Source: Paraburkholderia sp. NMBU_R16 (GTDB lineage: Bacteria; Pseudomonadota; Gammaproteobacteria; Burkholderiales; Burkholderiaceae). From it: a DNA stretch of 64,000 nt. Under the pieces are notes generated by a model. That model saw nothing but the letters and a program-made list of their open reading frames with translations. It had not been told where the DNA came from and made no database searches. The position numbers were made by a program, and so were the translations under genes. Positions 56,245 through 64,000 of this stretch are shown piece by piece (within the stretch, counting starts at the first letter, position 1; each line of letters opens with the position of its first letter). The stretch lies in assembly GCF_013282575.1 (NCBI RefSeq), contig NZ_JAAAYE010000011.1, positions 1 to 64,000 of the forward strand. The letters are read 5' to 3'.

Positions 56245-58884
56245 TTGCCTTTTCAATCGACCCTGCCGTTCGATGCCGCGGCCGATGTCGCCGATGCGCT
56301 CGCGCGATTGCTCGACGTTCCGGCGCGCGCCGGCCATTGGGACGAGCTGCGCGATGCCACGGGCGCGTTGCGCACGCCGTGGCGGCGTTTTTTCGGCCTG
56401 CTGGGCGTGGACGGCGTCGCGGGCCTCGAGCATGCGGCCGCCGCTATCGCGCGGCAGATCCGTGACAACGACATCACCTATAACGTCTATGCCGACAACG
56501 GCGAGCCGCGGCCCTGGGCGCTCGATCTGCTCCCGTTCATCGTCGACGAGAACGAATGGGCGACGATCGAGCGCGGCGTCGCGCAGCGCGCGCGGCTGCT
56601 GGAGGCGCTCATCGCCGATATCTATGGAGCGCAGACAGTGCTGGCGCGCGGCTTGTTGCCGCCGGCGCTCGTATTCGGGCATCCGGGCTATCTGCGGCCG
56701 ATGAAGGGATGCGTGCCGCCGGGCGGCCGATATCTGCAGATCGTGGCCGTCGATCTGGCCCGCGGGCCCGGTGGCGAATGGACCGTCATGGGCCACCGCA
56801 CGCAGGCGCCGTCGGGGCTCGGCTACGCACTGGAGAACCGGCTCATCGTGTCGAGCCTGTTCGCTCAGCCGTTTCGCGCGCTCGGCGTGCAACGGCTCGC
56901 CCCGTCGTACTCGCAGTTGATCGCGACGCTCGCGCAGGCGGCGCGCGCGACGATGACCGACGACGAGCGGCAGGCCCGCGCCGGCTCGCCGCATATCGCG
57001 CTGTTGAGCCCGGGGCCGTTCAGCGAGACCTATTTCGAGCATGCGTTCCTGTCGCGCTATCTCGGCCTCACGCTCGTCGAAGGCAGCGATCTCACGGTGC
57101 GCGGCGACAAACTCTATCTGAAGACGTTGGCGGGCCTCGAGCGCGTGCACGGCCTGCTGCGCCGCCTCGACGACAGTTTTTGCGATCCGGTCGAACTGCG
57201 CGCCGACTCGAGCATCGGCGTGCCGGGCCTGCTGGAGGTCATGCGCGCCGGCAACGTCGTCGTATCCAACGCGCCGGGGGCCGGTGTGGTCGAGTCCGCG
57301 GCGCTGCACGGTTTCTTGCCCCGTATCGCCGAAGCGTTGTTCGGCGAGCCCCTCGCTTTGCCGAGCGTCGCCAGTTGGTGGTGCGGCGAAGCGGCCGTGC
57401 TCGAAGACGCATTCGGCCGGCTCTCCGATGCATGGCTCGCGCCGACCTGGGCAGGACTGCCGCATCCGGCCTCATCCGACATGCCGCCCGGGCTCGCGGC
57501 CGGACCGCAGCGTCTGGCCGACTGGCGCGCGCGCATCGAGCAGGCGCCCGATGCGTTCACGATACAGGCGCCGCTGCCGTATTCGTGCGCGCCGCGCTAT
57601 GAGGACGGCACGTTATCGCACCGGCCCTGCGCGCTGCGCGTGTATGCGATCGCAGGGGCGTCGGGCGGCTGGCAGGTGCTGCCGGGCGCTTTCACGCGCA
57701 TGGCGGGCGACCGGCAAACGAGCGTCTCGATGCAGTCCGGTGGCAGCAGCGTCGATACCTGGGTGCTGTCGAGCCGACCGGGCTCGACGTTTTCGCTGTT
57801 GCCCACTCCGATGAAGCCTGGCGATTTCGCGTATCGCCGCCGCACCGTATCGAGCCGCGCCGCCGAAAACCTGTTTTGGGCCGGGCGCTACAGCGAGCGC
57901 GCGGAAAACAGCGTGAGGCTCGCCCGCCTCATTCTCGGCTCGCTCGACGGCCACGATTCCGAGGAGATGCTGGGCACGCTCGTGGAGCTCGCCGCGCGCT
58001 TCGAGCTGATTGGACCTGCCGAACCGGCGGCCCAGACCACGCGCCATGCGTTCGAACGCGCGCTGGTGGCCAGTTTGCACGAGCACTCGGGCACGGCCAG
58101 CATCGGTCGCATCATCGCGAGCCAGGCACGAGCTTGCGGCGAAATCCGCGCGCGGCTCTCGAACGACCACTGGCGGACGATTCTCGCCGCGCGCAACGAT
58201 TTTCGCGATGCGCTGCATGCGCTGTCGCTCGTGCCGCCATCGAACACGCAGGACGAGGACGCGGGGCAGGGCGAGCGCTACGATTCGTACGATCGGGTCG
58301 CGCTGATGAACGCGCTGGAGACGCTCGCGATGCAGCTTTCGGCCATCAGCGGGGCGCAGGGCGATCGCATGGTCCGCGACGAAGCATGGCGGCTGCTCTT
58401 CGCGGGCCGGCACATCGAGCGCGTGATCGGGATGACGACGCTGTTGCGCGTCGTGGCCGACGCCGGCGTGTTGGCCACGCCTGCCGGCTTCGATCTGCTG
58501 CTGCAGCTTTTCGACAGCACGCTGACCTATCGCTCGCTCTATCCGGGGCGGCTCGAGGTGCCCGCATTGATCGATCTCGTCGTCGTGGACCCGACGAATC
58601 CGCGCGGGCTCTACGGAGTCTACGAGCGGCTCGCGAAGAAACTCGACGAGATCGCCGCGGCTGCGGGCGGCGCGGTGCGGCGTCCGTTCGGCGAGGCCAT
58701 GCCTCCCGTATCGTCGCTGCCGACGCTCGAGCGCCTTTGCAGTACCGACGCCGCGGGGCGCTATGCGACGCTCGCCGCGCTATGCGACGAACTGGCCTCC
58801 CACGTGGCCGCGGCGTCGAACGAGATCAGCAGCCGCTACTTCTCCCATGCGGACAACCCGCTGGCAGCGAGGCTATCGACATGA
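56245..58884 (+). CDS. Fusion of circularly permuted ATP-grasp and alpha-E domains
   Basis: This 879-residue protein joins in one chain what the first two genes of the cluster encode separately. Residues about 1-500 form the ATP-grasp part (YNVYADNGEPRPWALDLLPF, APSGLGYALENRLI, SPGPFSETYFEHAFLSRYLG, FTRMAGDRQTSVSMQSGG). From about 530, AAENLFWAGRYSERAENSVRL starts an alpha-E domain to the end. The start is TTG at 56245, 18 bases after the previous stop. The ATP-binding core deviates from the 490-residue copy, for example in the region matching its KETHGAGGYG, so the two may differ in activity. Confidence 0.9.
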   Translation: MPFQSTLPFDAAADVADALARLLDVPARAGHWDELRDATGALRTPWRRFFGLLGVDGVAGLEHAAAAIARQIRDNDITYNVYADNGEPRPWALDLLPFIVDENEWATIERGVAQRARLLEALIADIYGAQTVLARGLLPPALVFGHPGYLRPMKGCVPPGGRYLQIVAVDLARGPGGEWTVMGHRTQAPSGLGYALENRLIVSSLFAQPFRALGVQRLAPSYSQLIATLAQAARATMTDDERQARAGSPHIALLSPGPFSETYFEHAFLSRYLGLTLVEGSDLTVRGDKLYLKTLAGLERVHGLLRRLDDSFCDPVELRADSSIGVPGLLEVMRAGNVVVSNAPGAGVVESAALHGFLPRIAEALFGEPLALPSVASWWCGEAAVLEDAFGRLSDAWLAPTWAGLPHPASSDMPPGLAAGPQRLADWRARIEQAPDAFTIQAPLPYSCAPRYEDGTLSHRPCALRVYAIAGASGGWQVLPGAFTRMAGDRQTSVSMQSGGSSVDTWVLSSRPGSTFSLLPTPMKPGDFAYRRRTVSSRAAENLFWAGRYSERAENSVRLARLILGSLDGHDSEEMLGTLVELAARFELIGPAEPAAQTTRHAFERALVASLHEHSGTASIGRIIASQARACGEIRARLSNDHWRTILAARNDFRDALHALSLVPPSNTQDEDAGQGERYDSYDRVALMNALETLAMQLSAISGAQGDRMVRDEAWRLLFAGRHIERVIGMTTLLRVVADAGVLATPAGFDLLLQLFDSTLTYRSLYPGRLEVPALIDLVVVDPTNPRGLYGVYERLAKKLDEIAAAAGGAVRRPFGEAMPPVSSLPTLERLCSTDAAGRYATLAALCDELASHVAAASNEISSRYFSHADNPLAARLST

Positions 58885-59768
58885 GCGGCGAGCTGAAGTT
58901 ATCGGTTTCGCACGTCACGACCTATCGCTACACGATGCCGGTCGAGACGGCGCAGCATCTCGCCACACTCCGTCCGCTCGATTGCGCCTGGCAGCGTGTG
59001 GTCTCGCATCGTTTGAAGATCGACCCCGCGCCCGCTTACGAGAGCGCTCACATCGATGCGTTCGGTAACGAGGTGCGTTACTTTTCCTTCGAGGCCCCGC
59101 ACGACTACCTCGAAGTCACGAGCGAAACGACAGTCCAGTTGGCCGAGCGCTGGGCGGCGCTCGATGTGTGGGCGACACCGGCCTGGGACACTGTCGCCGC
59201 CGCCCTGCGGTATCGCGCCGGCGAACCCTATATGCCCGAGAGCGAATTCCTCTTCGCATCGCCGAACATCGCGCTCGCACCGGAGCTGCGGGCGTACGCC
59301 CAATCGAGCTTCGCGCCTGGCACACCGCTCGTCGTGGGGGCCACCGACCTCATGCATCGGATCCATGCCGATTTCGTCTACGCGCCGCAGGCCACCGAAT
59401 TCGATACGCCCGCGCTGCGCGCGTTTCATTTACGGCAGGGGGTCTGCCAGGACTACGCGCAAGTGATGATTGGATGCCTGCGTTCGATCGGCTTGGCGGC
59501 TCGCTACGTGAGCGGCTACTTGCGCACGGTGCCACCCGAGGGGACACCGCGGCTCATCGGCGCCGACGCTTCCCACGCGTGGGTATCGGTGTTTTGTCCC
59601 GGGATCGGCTGGGTCGATCTCGATCCCACCAACGATGTGCTGGCCGACCTCGATCACGTGACGCTCGGCTATGGGCGCGACTATACCGACGTATCGCTGC
59701 TGCGCGGCATCATCCTCGGCGGCGGGGAGCATACGGTCGAAGTCGCCGTCCATGTAGCCGCGCAGTAG
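58881..59768 (+). CDS. Small transglutaminase family protein
   Basis: This 295-residue cytosolic protein is a single transglutaminase-like domain with an N-terminal beta part (VSHVTTYRYTMPVETAQHL) and a complete Cys189-His232-Asp248 set in RQGVCQDYAQVM, DASHAWVSVF and WVDLDPTND. It is related to the N-terminal part of the 1159-residue protein. The start overlaps the stop of the ATP-grasp/alpha-E fusion (ATGA), so they are coupled. It ends the cluster and faces a convergent gene 15 bases away. Confidence 0.93.
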   Translation: MSGELKLSVSHVTTYRYTMPVETAQHLATLRPLDCAWQRVVSHRLKIDPAPAYESAHIDAFGNEVRYFSFEAPHDYLEVTSETTVQLAERWAALDVWATPAWDTVAAALRYRAGEPYMPESEFLFASPNIALAPELRAYAQSSFAPGTPLVVGATDLMHRIHADFVYAPQATEFDTPALRAFHLRQGVCQDYAQVMIGCLRSIGLAARYVSGYLRTVPPEGTPRLIGADASHAWVSVFCPGIGWVDLDPTNDVLADLDHVTLGYGRDYTDVSLLRGIILGGGEHTVEVAVHVAAQ

Positions 59769-59783
59769 TCGCGTCCTCGCGCG

Positions 59784-60359
59784 CTACCACGGCATCCGAT
59801 AGACGGCCTGTCCGTTTGCATTGCCGTTGGCCGGGCCCTTGAACGCGTCGCGATAGGCGGCTTGCGCGGCGGCTTGCGGCGTGCGTGCGGGCCCGTTGTC
59901 GGCCCCGGCTGCGCCCCCGTTCGCGGCATCCACCGGAGGCGGCCGGCGACGACCGCCCGGCGGCAGCGGATCGTAGCCGAAGCCAGGGCCGCCGCCTGTC
60001 GGCACGCGCTCGGCCTTCATCAATTCCGTTTGGCGCGTTTCGTCCGCGACGCCAGCTGCCTGATACGGATCGCGATAAGCGGAGGGCCCGCCCATGAGCG
60101 CTTCCTCGTTACCGACGCCGCGCAACTGATTGGCAGTGGTCCGTGCGGCTGCCGTCCGGTCCGCGGCCGTGGGGGGCGCGGCTTCCGGACCCGGCGCGGC
60201 AGCCGGGTTGTTGTTGCGGGCATTGCCGGCGCCGGGCGCAGCAGCGGGCGCCGCGTTGGGTGGCTGCGCGGCGAGGGGCGCAGCGGCGCAGAGCGCAACG
60301 CATGCTGCGGCAGATACCAACGCGGCATGTATGGCCTGCGCGAGTTTGCTTTCCGGCAC
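59784..60359 (-). CDS. exported Pro/Ala-rich hypothetical protein
   Basis: With a GTG start at 60359, preceded by GAGGGA, the 191-residue product has a signal peptide (about 1-31, VSAAACVALCAAAPLAAQ). The rest is disordered and rich in Ala, Pro, Asn, Gly and Arg, for example GGRRRPPPV and KGPANGNANGQAVYRMPW. The frame is open to 60767, but the upstream part is unlike a protein start. No family recognised. It faces the transglutaminase gene. Confidence 0.55.
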   Translation of the reverse strand: MPESKLAQAIHAALVSAAACVALCAAAPLAAQPPNAAPAAAPGAGNARNNNPAAAPGPEAAPPTAADRTAAARTTANQLRGVGNEEALMGGPSAYRDPYQAAGVADETRQTELMKAERVPTGGGPGFGYDPLPPGGRRRPPPVDAANGGAAGADNGPARTPQAAAQAAYRDAFKGPANGNANGQAVYRMPW

Positions 60360-60609
60360 GCCCGCCAGTCCCTCACGGTGCGCTTTCCCGCCTTGTCCAG
60401 GTTCGGCTCGAGATCGATGCTGCGAAAACAGTGTCACAAGAAAACCCCCTTGTGCAACTTCTGACACTTCCCATGCTCGCGCGGGCAGACCCTGCCGCGC
60501 CGCCAAAACACCGTGCCGGCCCGCCATCCGTGCGGCTGCCGACAAATCGTGGCATGTGGCGCGCTCGATAATCACCCCACGAGAGCAAGAACATTCGAGG
60601 GCATCGGCG

Positions 60610-61272
60610 ATGGAGCGCCATATCGACCACGACGAGGCCGCGCAAGCGCGCCTGGACAACGACGACCTGTCAGCGATGCGGGCCGGCAGCGCGGGCTTTG
60701 CGAGCGCACCTGGCGGCTCGGCCGCCGCGGGGCGCGTCATCGACTTGTCGCGGGCCGGCAAGGGCAATTACGTTGCACGCCGCAGCAGGCTGATCGAAGC
60801 GATCTGGTTCCTCATCGAAGCGTGCGTGATCAACAACAAGCTCCTGCCGATTTCCGCTGTCCGCGTTGCGCTGTTGCGGCTGTTTGGCGCGAAGATCGGC
60901 ACCGGCTGTCGTTTCGTGCATCCGCTGCGCGTGAAGGCGCCGTGGAATCTCGAAGTCGGCGATCACTGCTGGTTCGGCGTCGATGTCTGGATCTATAACC
61001 AAGCGCCCATTCGAATCGGCTCGCACGTTTGCATCTCGCAAGGCACGTTTCTGAGCGCGGGCTCGCATGACATGTCGACGACGATGGATTTGCACGTGGC
61101 ACCGATCGTCATTGAAGACGGCGTCTGGATCACCTCTAAATGCGTCGTGCAAATGGGCGTCACCATCGGGCGGTCCGCCGTGGTCACGCCGCTGTCGGTC
61201 GTGCATCGTTCGCTGGATGCGGAGGGCGTTTTCGGCGGCAATCCGTGCCGACTGCTGCGCAAGCGTTTCTGA
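60610..61272 (+). CDS. WcaF-like acetyltransferase of the polysaccharide locus
   Basis: This 220-residue protein has a left-handed beta-helix of hexapeptide repeats (about 90-200: LEVGDHCWFGVDVWIYNQAPIRIGSHVCISQGTFL, then IVIEDGVWITSKCVVQMGVTIGRSAVV) and the catalytic His region HDMSTTM. It ends FGGNPCRLLRKRF, as in putative colanic acid O-acetyltransferases WcaF/WcaB. It probably acetylates a sugar of the polymer using acetyl-CoA. The N-terminal 45 residues are low-complexity. Start at 60610 has GAGG upstream; the longer frame is shadow. Confidence 0.88.
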   Translation: MERHIDHDEAAQARLDNDDLSAMRAGSAGFASAPGGSAAAGRVIDLSRAGKGNYVARRSRLIEAIWFLIEACVINNKLLPISAVRVALLRLFGAKIGTGCRFVHPLRVKAPWNLEVGDHCWFGVDVWIYNQAPIRIGSHVCISQGTFLSAGSHDMSTTMDLHVAPIVIEDGVWITSKCVVQMGVTIGRSAVVTPLSVVHRSLDAEGVFGGNPCRLLRKRF

Positions 61273-61468
61273 TAATGCAGATTAAAGGAGCAAAGGTGAC
61301 GGTATTGCGTAATTCATCGGATCGTATGCGCAATGCTTTTTTGATTTTTAGCTTCGCTTTGCCGCTTATTAGTGATTGAACTGCAATTTCGTTGGCTGGA
61401 GGCGGCGCGAAATTGGCCGACGACGAAAATGCGCCGGCTCATTATTCCAATAAAACTGGGGAAAAAGA

Positions 61469-63190
61469 ATGTTTGTCGATACGCGGACTGTCGATGAGGG
61501 ATACATCGTCGAAGCTACGGTATGTATTGTCGGCGCGGGCGTGGCGGGGATTACGCTCGCACTTGAAATGAATCGGCTCGGCATCGATACATGCCTGCTC
61601 GAAAGCGGCGGATATAAGGCCGACGACGAAACGCGGGATTTGTATCGGGGAGAGAATGCCGGCCTGCCATACTCTTTCGCCGATGGCAGCCGCAGCCGTT
61701 TTCTCGGCGGGAGCAGCAATTGTTGGGGCGGCTGGTGCCGCCCGCTCGATCCATGGGACTTCGACAAGCGCGAGTGGGTGCCGCATAGCGGCTGGCCTTT
61801 CGGGCTCGACGAGCTGGCGCCCTACTATGCGCGCACGCATGCGTGGCTCAAGCTCGGCCCGAACAACTTCGATCCGGACTTCTGGGAGCGCGCGATCGGG
61901 CGGCCGGACGTGCGCCGCATTCCGCTCGTGACGGGCAAGGTGCGCGATACGGTCGCGCAGTTCAGCCCGCCCGCGCGCTTCGGCAAGCTCTATCGCAGCG
62001 CGCTCGAGCGTTCGGCATGCGTACGGGTTTTTCTGCATGCCAATGCGGTCGATATCGAGACCGACCGCACCGCCTCGCACGTGACGGGCATTGCAGTCGC
62101 CACGCTATCGGGCCGCCGCATCGCCGTGCGTGCGAAACAGTACGTGCTTGCCGCGGGCGGTATCGAGAACGCACGCATTCTGCTCGCTTCCAATCGCGTG
62201 CAGCCGGCGGGGCTCGGCAACGGCAACGATGTCGTCGGCCGGTTCTTCATGGACCATCCGCGCATCATGTCCGCGAGCGTCCGGTTCTCCGACGCGTGGG
62301 CGCGCAACAAGCTCTACGACATCAAGTTCCATTACCAGAACGCCGCCGTGGCCGCGTTGGGCACACCGATCTCGTCGCAGTTCGCGTTGACGCCCGACGT
62401 GCTGCAGCGCGAGCAACTGTTGAACTCGCGCGTCTGGTTCTTCTCCCTGTTCTACGGCGAGGGCAGCGCCGGCGCCGAGGCGCTGATCCGCTGCAAGCAG
62501 GCGCTGTTGAAGAAAGATCAACCGGGGTGGCGCTTGCGCGACGATGTGGCCACGATGGCCGCCCATCCCATCGATACGATCGGCTTTGGCTTGACGCGGC
62601 TTTTTCAGCCGCGTGCGCTGATCACCGATGTCAAACTGCAGGCGATCGTCGAGGCGGCGCCGAATCGCGATTCGCGCGTGACGTTGAGCGAATCGCGCGA
62701 CCGGCTCGGCATGCCACGCGTCAAGGTTGCATGGCGGCTCGATTCGCTCGTGCAGCGCACGTTCGACCGGACCTTCGCCTTGCTGGCCGAGGAACTGCGT
62801 GCGACGGGCGTCGCGCAAGTGCGGCTCGACGAGCCGCTCGAGGGCCGTGCGTGGCCGTCGTCGCTCGAAGGGACCTGGCATCACATGGGCACCACACGCA
62901 TGCACGATTCTCCGCGCGAAGGCGTGGTCGACCGGGACTGCAAAGTTCACGGCGTCGACAATCTGCACATTGCCGGCTCGTCCTTGTTCCCGAGCGTGGG
63001 CGCCAATTTTCCCACCATCACGATCACGGCCCTGGCGCTGCGGCTGGCCGAGCGACTGGCCTCTTCGCTCGGCAGGGTCGATGCATTCCCGGCGAGCAAC
63101 GATGCTTACGCGAACGCCGGCGGCAACAACGCGAAGGTCGATTCCCTGCCGTTCGCGGCCGCGACGCTCTCGCGCATTGCAAAGGAGTGA
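61469..63190 (+). CDS. GMC family FAD-dependent oxidoreductase
   Basis: This 573-residue flavoenzyme begins with an FAD motif VCIVGAGVAGITLALEMNRLG (about 18-38). Further FAD contacts are GGSSNCWGGWCRPL (~80) and AAGGIENARILL (~221). The C-terminal GMC region has TWHHMGTTRM (about 472) and NLHIAGSSLFPSVGANFPTITITALALRLAE. GMC enzymes oxidise alcohols or sugars. Standing between an acetyltransferase and a glycosyltransferase, it may oxidise a sugar or lipid part of the polymer, but this is inference. GGGGAAAAAG precedes the ATG. The 196-base upstream gap is AT-rich and likely holds its promoter. Confidence 0.9.
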   Translation: MFVDTRTVDEGYIVEATVCIVGAGVAGITLALEMNRLGIDTCLLESGGYKADDETRDLYRGENAGLPYSFADGSRSRFLGGSSNCWGGWCRPLDPWDFDKREWVPHSGWPFGLDELAPYYARTHAWLKLGPNNFDPDFWERAIGRPDVRRIPLVTGKVRDTVAQFSPPARFGKLYRSALERSACVRVFLHANAVDIETDRTASHVTGIAVATLSGRRIAVRAKQYVLAAGGIENARILLASNRVQPAGLGNGNDVVGRFFMDHPRIMSASVRFSDAWARNKLYDIKFHYQNAAVAALGTPISSQFALTPDVLQREQLLNSRVWFFSLFYGEGSAGAEALIRCKQALLKKDQPGWRLRDDVATMAAHPIDTIGFGLTRLFQPRALITDVKLQAIVEAAPNRDSRVTLSESRDRLGMPRVKVAWRLDSLVQRTFDRTFALLAEELRATGVAQVRLDEPLEGRAWPSSLEGTWHHMGTTRMHDSPREGVVDRDCKVHGVDNLHIAGSSLFPSVGANFPTITITALALRLAERLASSLGRVDAFPASNDAYANAGGNNAKVDSLPFAAATLSRIAKE

Positions 63191-63272
63191 AGAGCGGCCG
63201 CTGTGATGTCGCGCGATGTGCGGGCTGCCCGCGCGATCGCGCGGGCATTCGGCGGTTACGGGCGGACATCGT

Positions 63273-64000
63273 CTATGACGACGATAATCGCGCCGAACGC
63301 TCGAGCGGATAAGTCGGACGCGCCGCATCGGCCTCGAGCACGTCGATCAGCCGCCTGGCGTGCGCTTCGACAGTGAAGCGCTCGCGGAACGTCGCGGCAG
63401 CCTGCGTGCGCATGCGCGTGCGCGCTTGCTCGTCGAGTGCGAACCAGCGCCTCAAGTTGCGCTCCGTACCCGCCACGGTATCGGGGGCGACGAACCCCGC
63501 ACCATCGCCGGCCACTTCGCGCCAGATGTTGACCTTGTCCGAAATCAAGACGGGCACGCCGCACGCGAGCGCCTCCACGACGGCGATGCCGAAGTTTTCC
63601 TGATGCGATGGCAACACGAACGCATCGGCGGCATAAAAGGCGCCCCATTTGAGGTCGCCCGTGAGCATGCCGGCCCAGGTGACGCGTGCTTCGATGCCGG
63701 CGCGTCGTGCTTCGTCGCGCAGCGCGGCGAGTGTGTCGTCGCTGCCCGGGCCTGCCAGCACGAGATGCGCATCGCCCGCGAGCTGCGCGAGATTGGCGAA
63801 CGCGCGCAGCAGCAGGTCGCAGCCCTTTTTCGGGTGGATGCGGCCGAGAAAGAGAATGAGCCGCTTGCCCTCGAGCTCGGGCCGCGCCGCGAAGAACGCT
63901 GCGCGCAACGGGGCCGCGTGAGCGGGCGGTGCCGCCGTGCCATATGAAACCACCTGCTCGCGCGCGCGATACAGCCAGAACGATTGGCGTGCGAGTACGC
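63273..64000 (-). CDS. GT4 family glycosyltransferase, C-terminal part
   Basis: The frame is open through the right edge, so the gene starts outside the window. The visible 242 residues contain the GT4 donor-binding domain: LILFLGRIHPKKGCDLLLRAF, LVLAGPGSDD, and PSHQENFGIAVVEALACGVPVLIS with the E-x7-E motif. It probably adds a sugar in the same polysaccharide pathway. It runs convergently towards the GMC oxidoreductase, 82 bases between stops. Confidence 0.92.
   Translation of the reverse strand, partial: VLARQSFWLYRAREQVVSYGTAAPPAHAAPLRAAFFAARPELEGKRLILFLGRIHPKKGCDLLLRAFANLAQLAGDAHLVLAGPGSDDTLAALRDEARRAGIEARVTWAGMLTGDLKWGAFYAADAFVLPSHQENFGIAVVEALACGVPVLISDKVNIWREVAGDGAGFVAPDTVAGTERNLRRWFALDEQARTRMRTQAAATFRERFTVEAHARRLIDVLEADAARPTYPLERSARLSSS

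Noticed and set aside
54376-57465. 1029-codon minus-strand open frame
   Set aside because: Antisense to the transglutaminase/DUF2126 and ATP-grasp fusion genes; composition rich in Arg, Ala and His with no recognisable domain.
1-64000. CRISPR arrays, insertion sequences, prophage, replication origin
   Set aside because: No regularly spaced direct repeats, transposase or integrase genes, or DnaA-box clusters were seen.

Overview
The window is a high-GC chromosomal stretch of a Burkholderiaceae bacterium (Paraburkholderia, Trinickia or Burkholderia type). This rests on gene order and families: ybgC-tolQRAB-pal-cpoB followed by tRNA-Lys, a ZTP-riboswitch-controlled glyA-nrdR, a compact minor-pilin operon, and a ManC/WcaJ/Wza/Wzc exopolysaccharide locus. 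No complete insertion sequence, phage, integrase or CRISPR array was seen. The genus is inferred, not proven.

Layout. 1-0.55 kb: the 3' end of a DUF2778/Tlde1-like gene (possible type VI effector) coupled to a small membrane protein, lying on the 3' side of a tRNA-Lys. 0.8-6.5 kb (minus): tRNA-Lys and the Tol-Pal envelope operon. 6.6-9.7 kb: a short-chain dehydrogenase, then a sigma70 promoter, ZTP riboswitch, glyA and nrdR. 9.8-12.7 kb: five overlapping minor pilin genes. 12.8-16.5 kb (minus): YqjK/YqjE/YqjD-like stress-membrane genes, glutaryl-CoA dehydrogenase and a degenerate EAL protein. 16.7-30.3 kb: mixed metabolic genes (homogentisate dioxygenase, an SBP56 methanethiol oxidase-like protein with a membrane partner, hemerythrin, YdeP-type molybdoenzyme, Tat-exported GH28, an MFS carrier, an orphan TAXI protein, an HCCA isomerase-like protein).

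30.4-38.3 kb: a symmetrical block in which two related GlxA/AraC regulators flank two tandem paralogous lipoprotein glycosidase-like genes. The 3' halves of the glycosidase genes are nearly identical at DNA level, and a 1.3 kb regulatory gap next to them holds three related CAAACGTTTG-type operators. 38.3-49.7 kb: an exopolysaccharide operon that makes GDP-mannose and GDP-L-fucose (ManC, Gmd, Fcl), primes the lipid carrier (WcaJ-like), exports (Wza, Wzc) and adds sugars (two GT4 enzymes). 50.1-59.8 kb: a five-gene circularly permuted ATP-grasp / alpha-E / transglutaminase cluster containing two versions of the same module, preceded by a good sigma54 -24/-12 element. 60.6-64 kb: a WcaF-like acyltransferase, a GMC oxidoreductase and a partial GT4 glycosyltransferase, which look like the rest of the polysaccharide locus.

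How it fits together: the polysaccharide genes occur on both sides of the ATP-grasp/transglutaminase cluster, and no flippase or polymerase is seen here, so the locus probably continues to the right. The paired regulators and glycosidases to the left are plausible control and turnover functions for the same polymer. The least understood system is the 50.1-59.8 kb cluster. Its families are predicted to make and process peptide-like conjugates, but no substrate is known to me.
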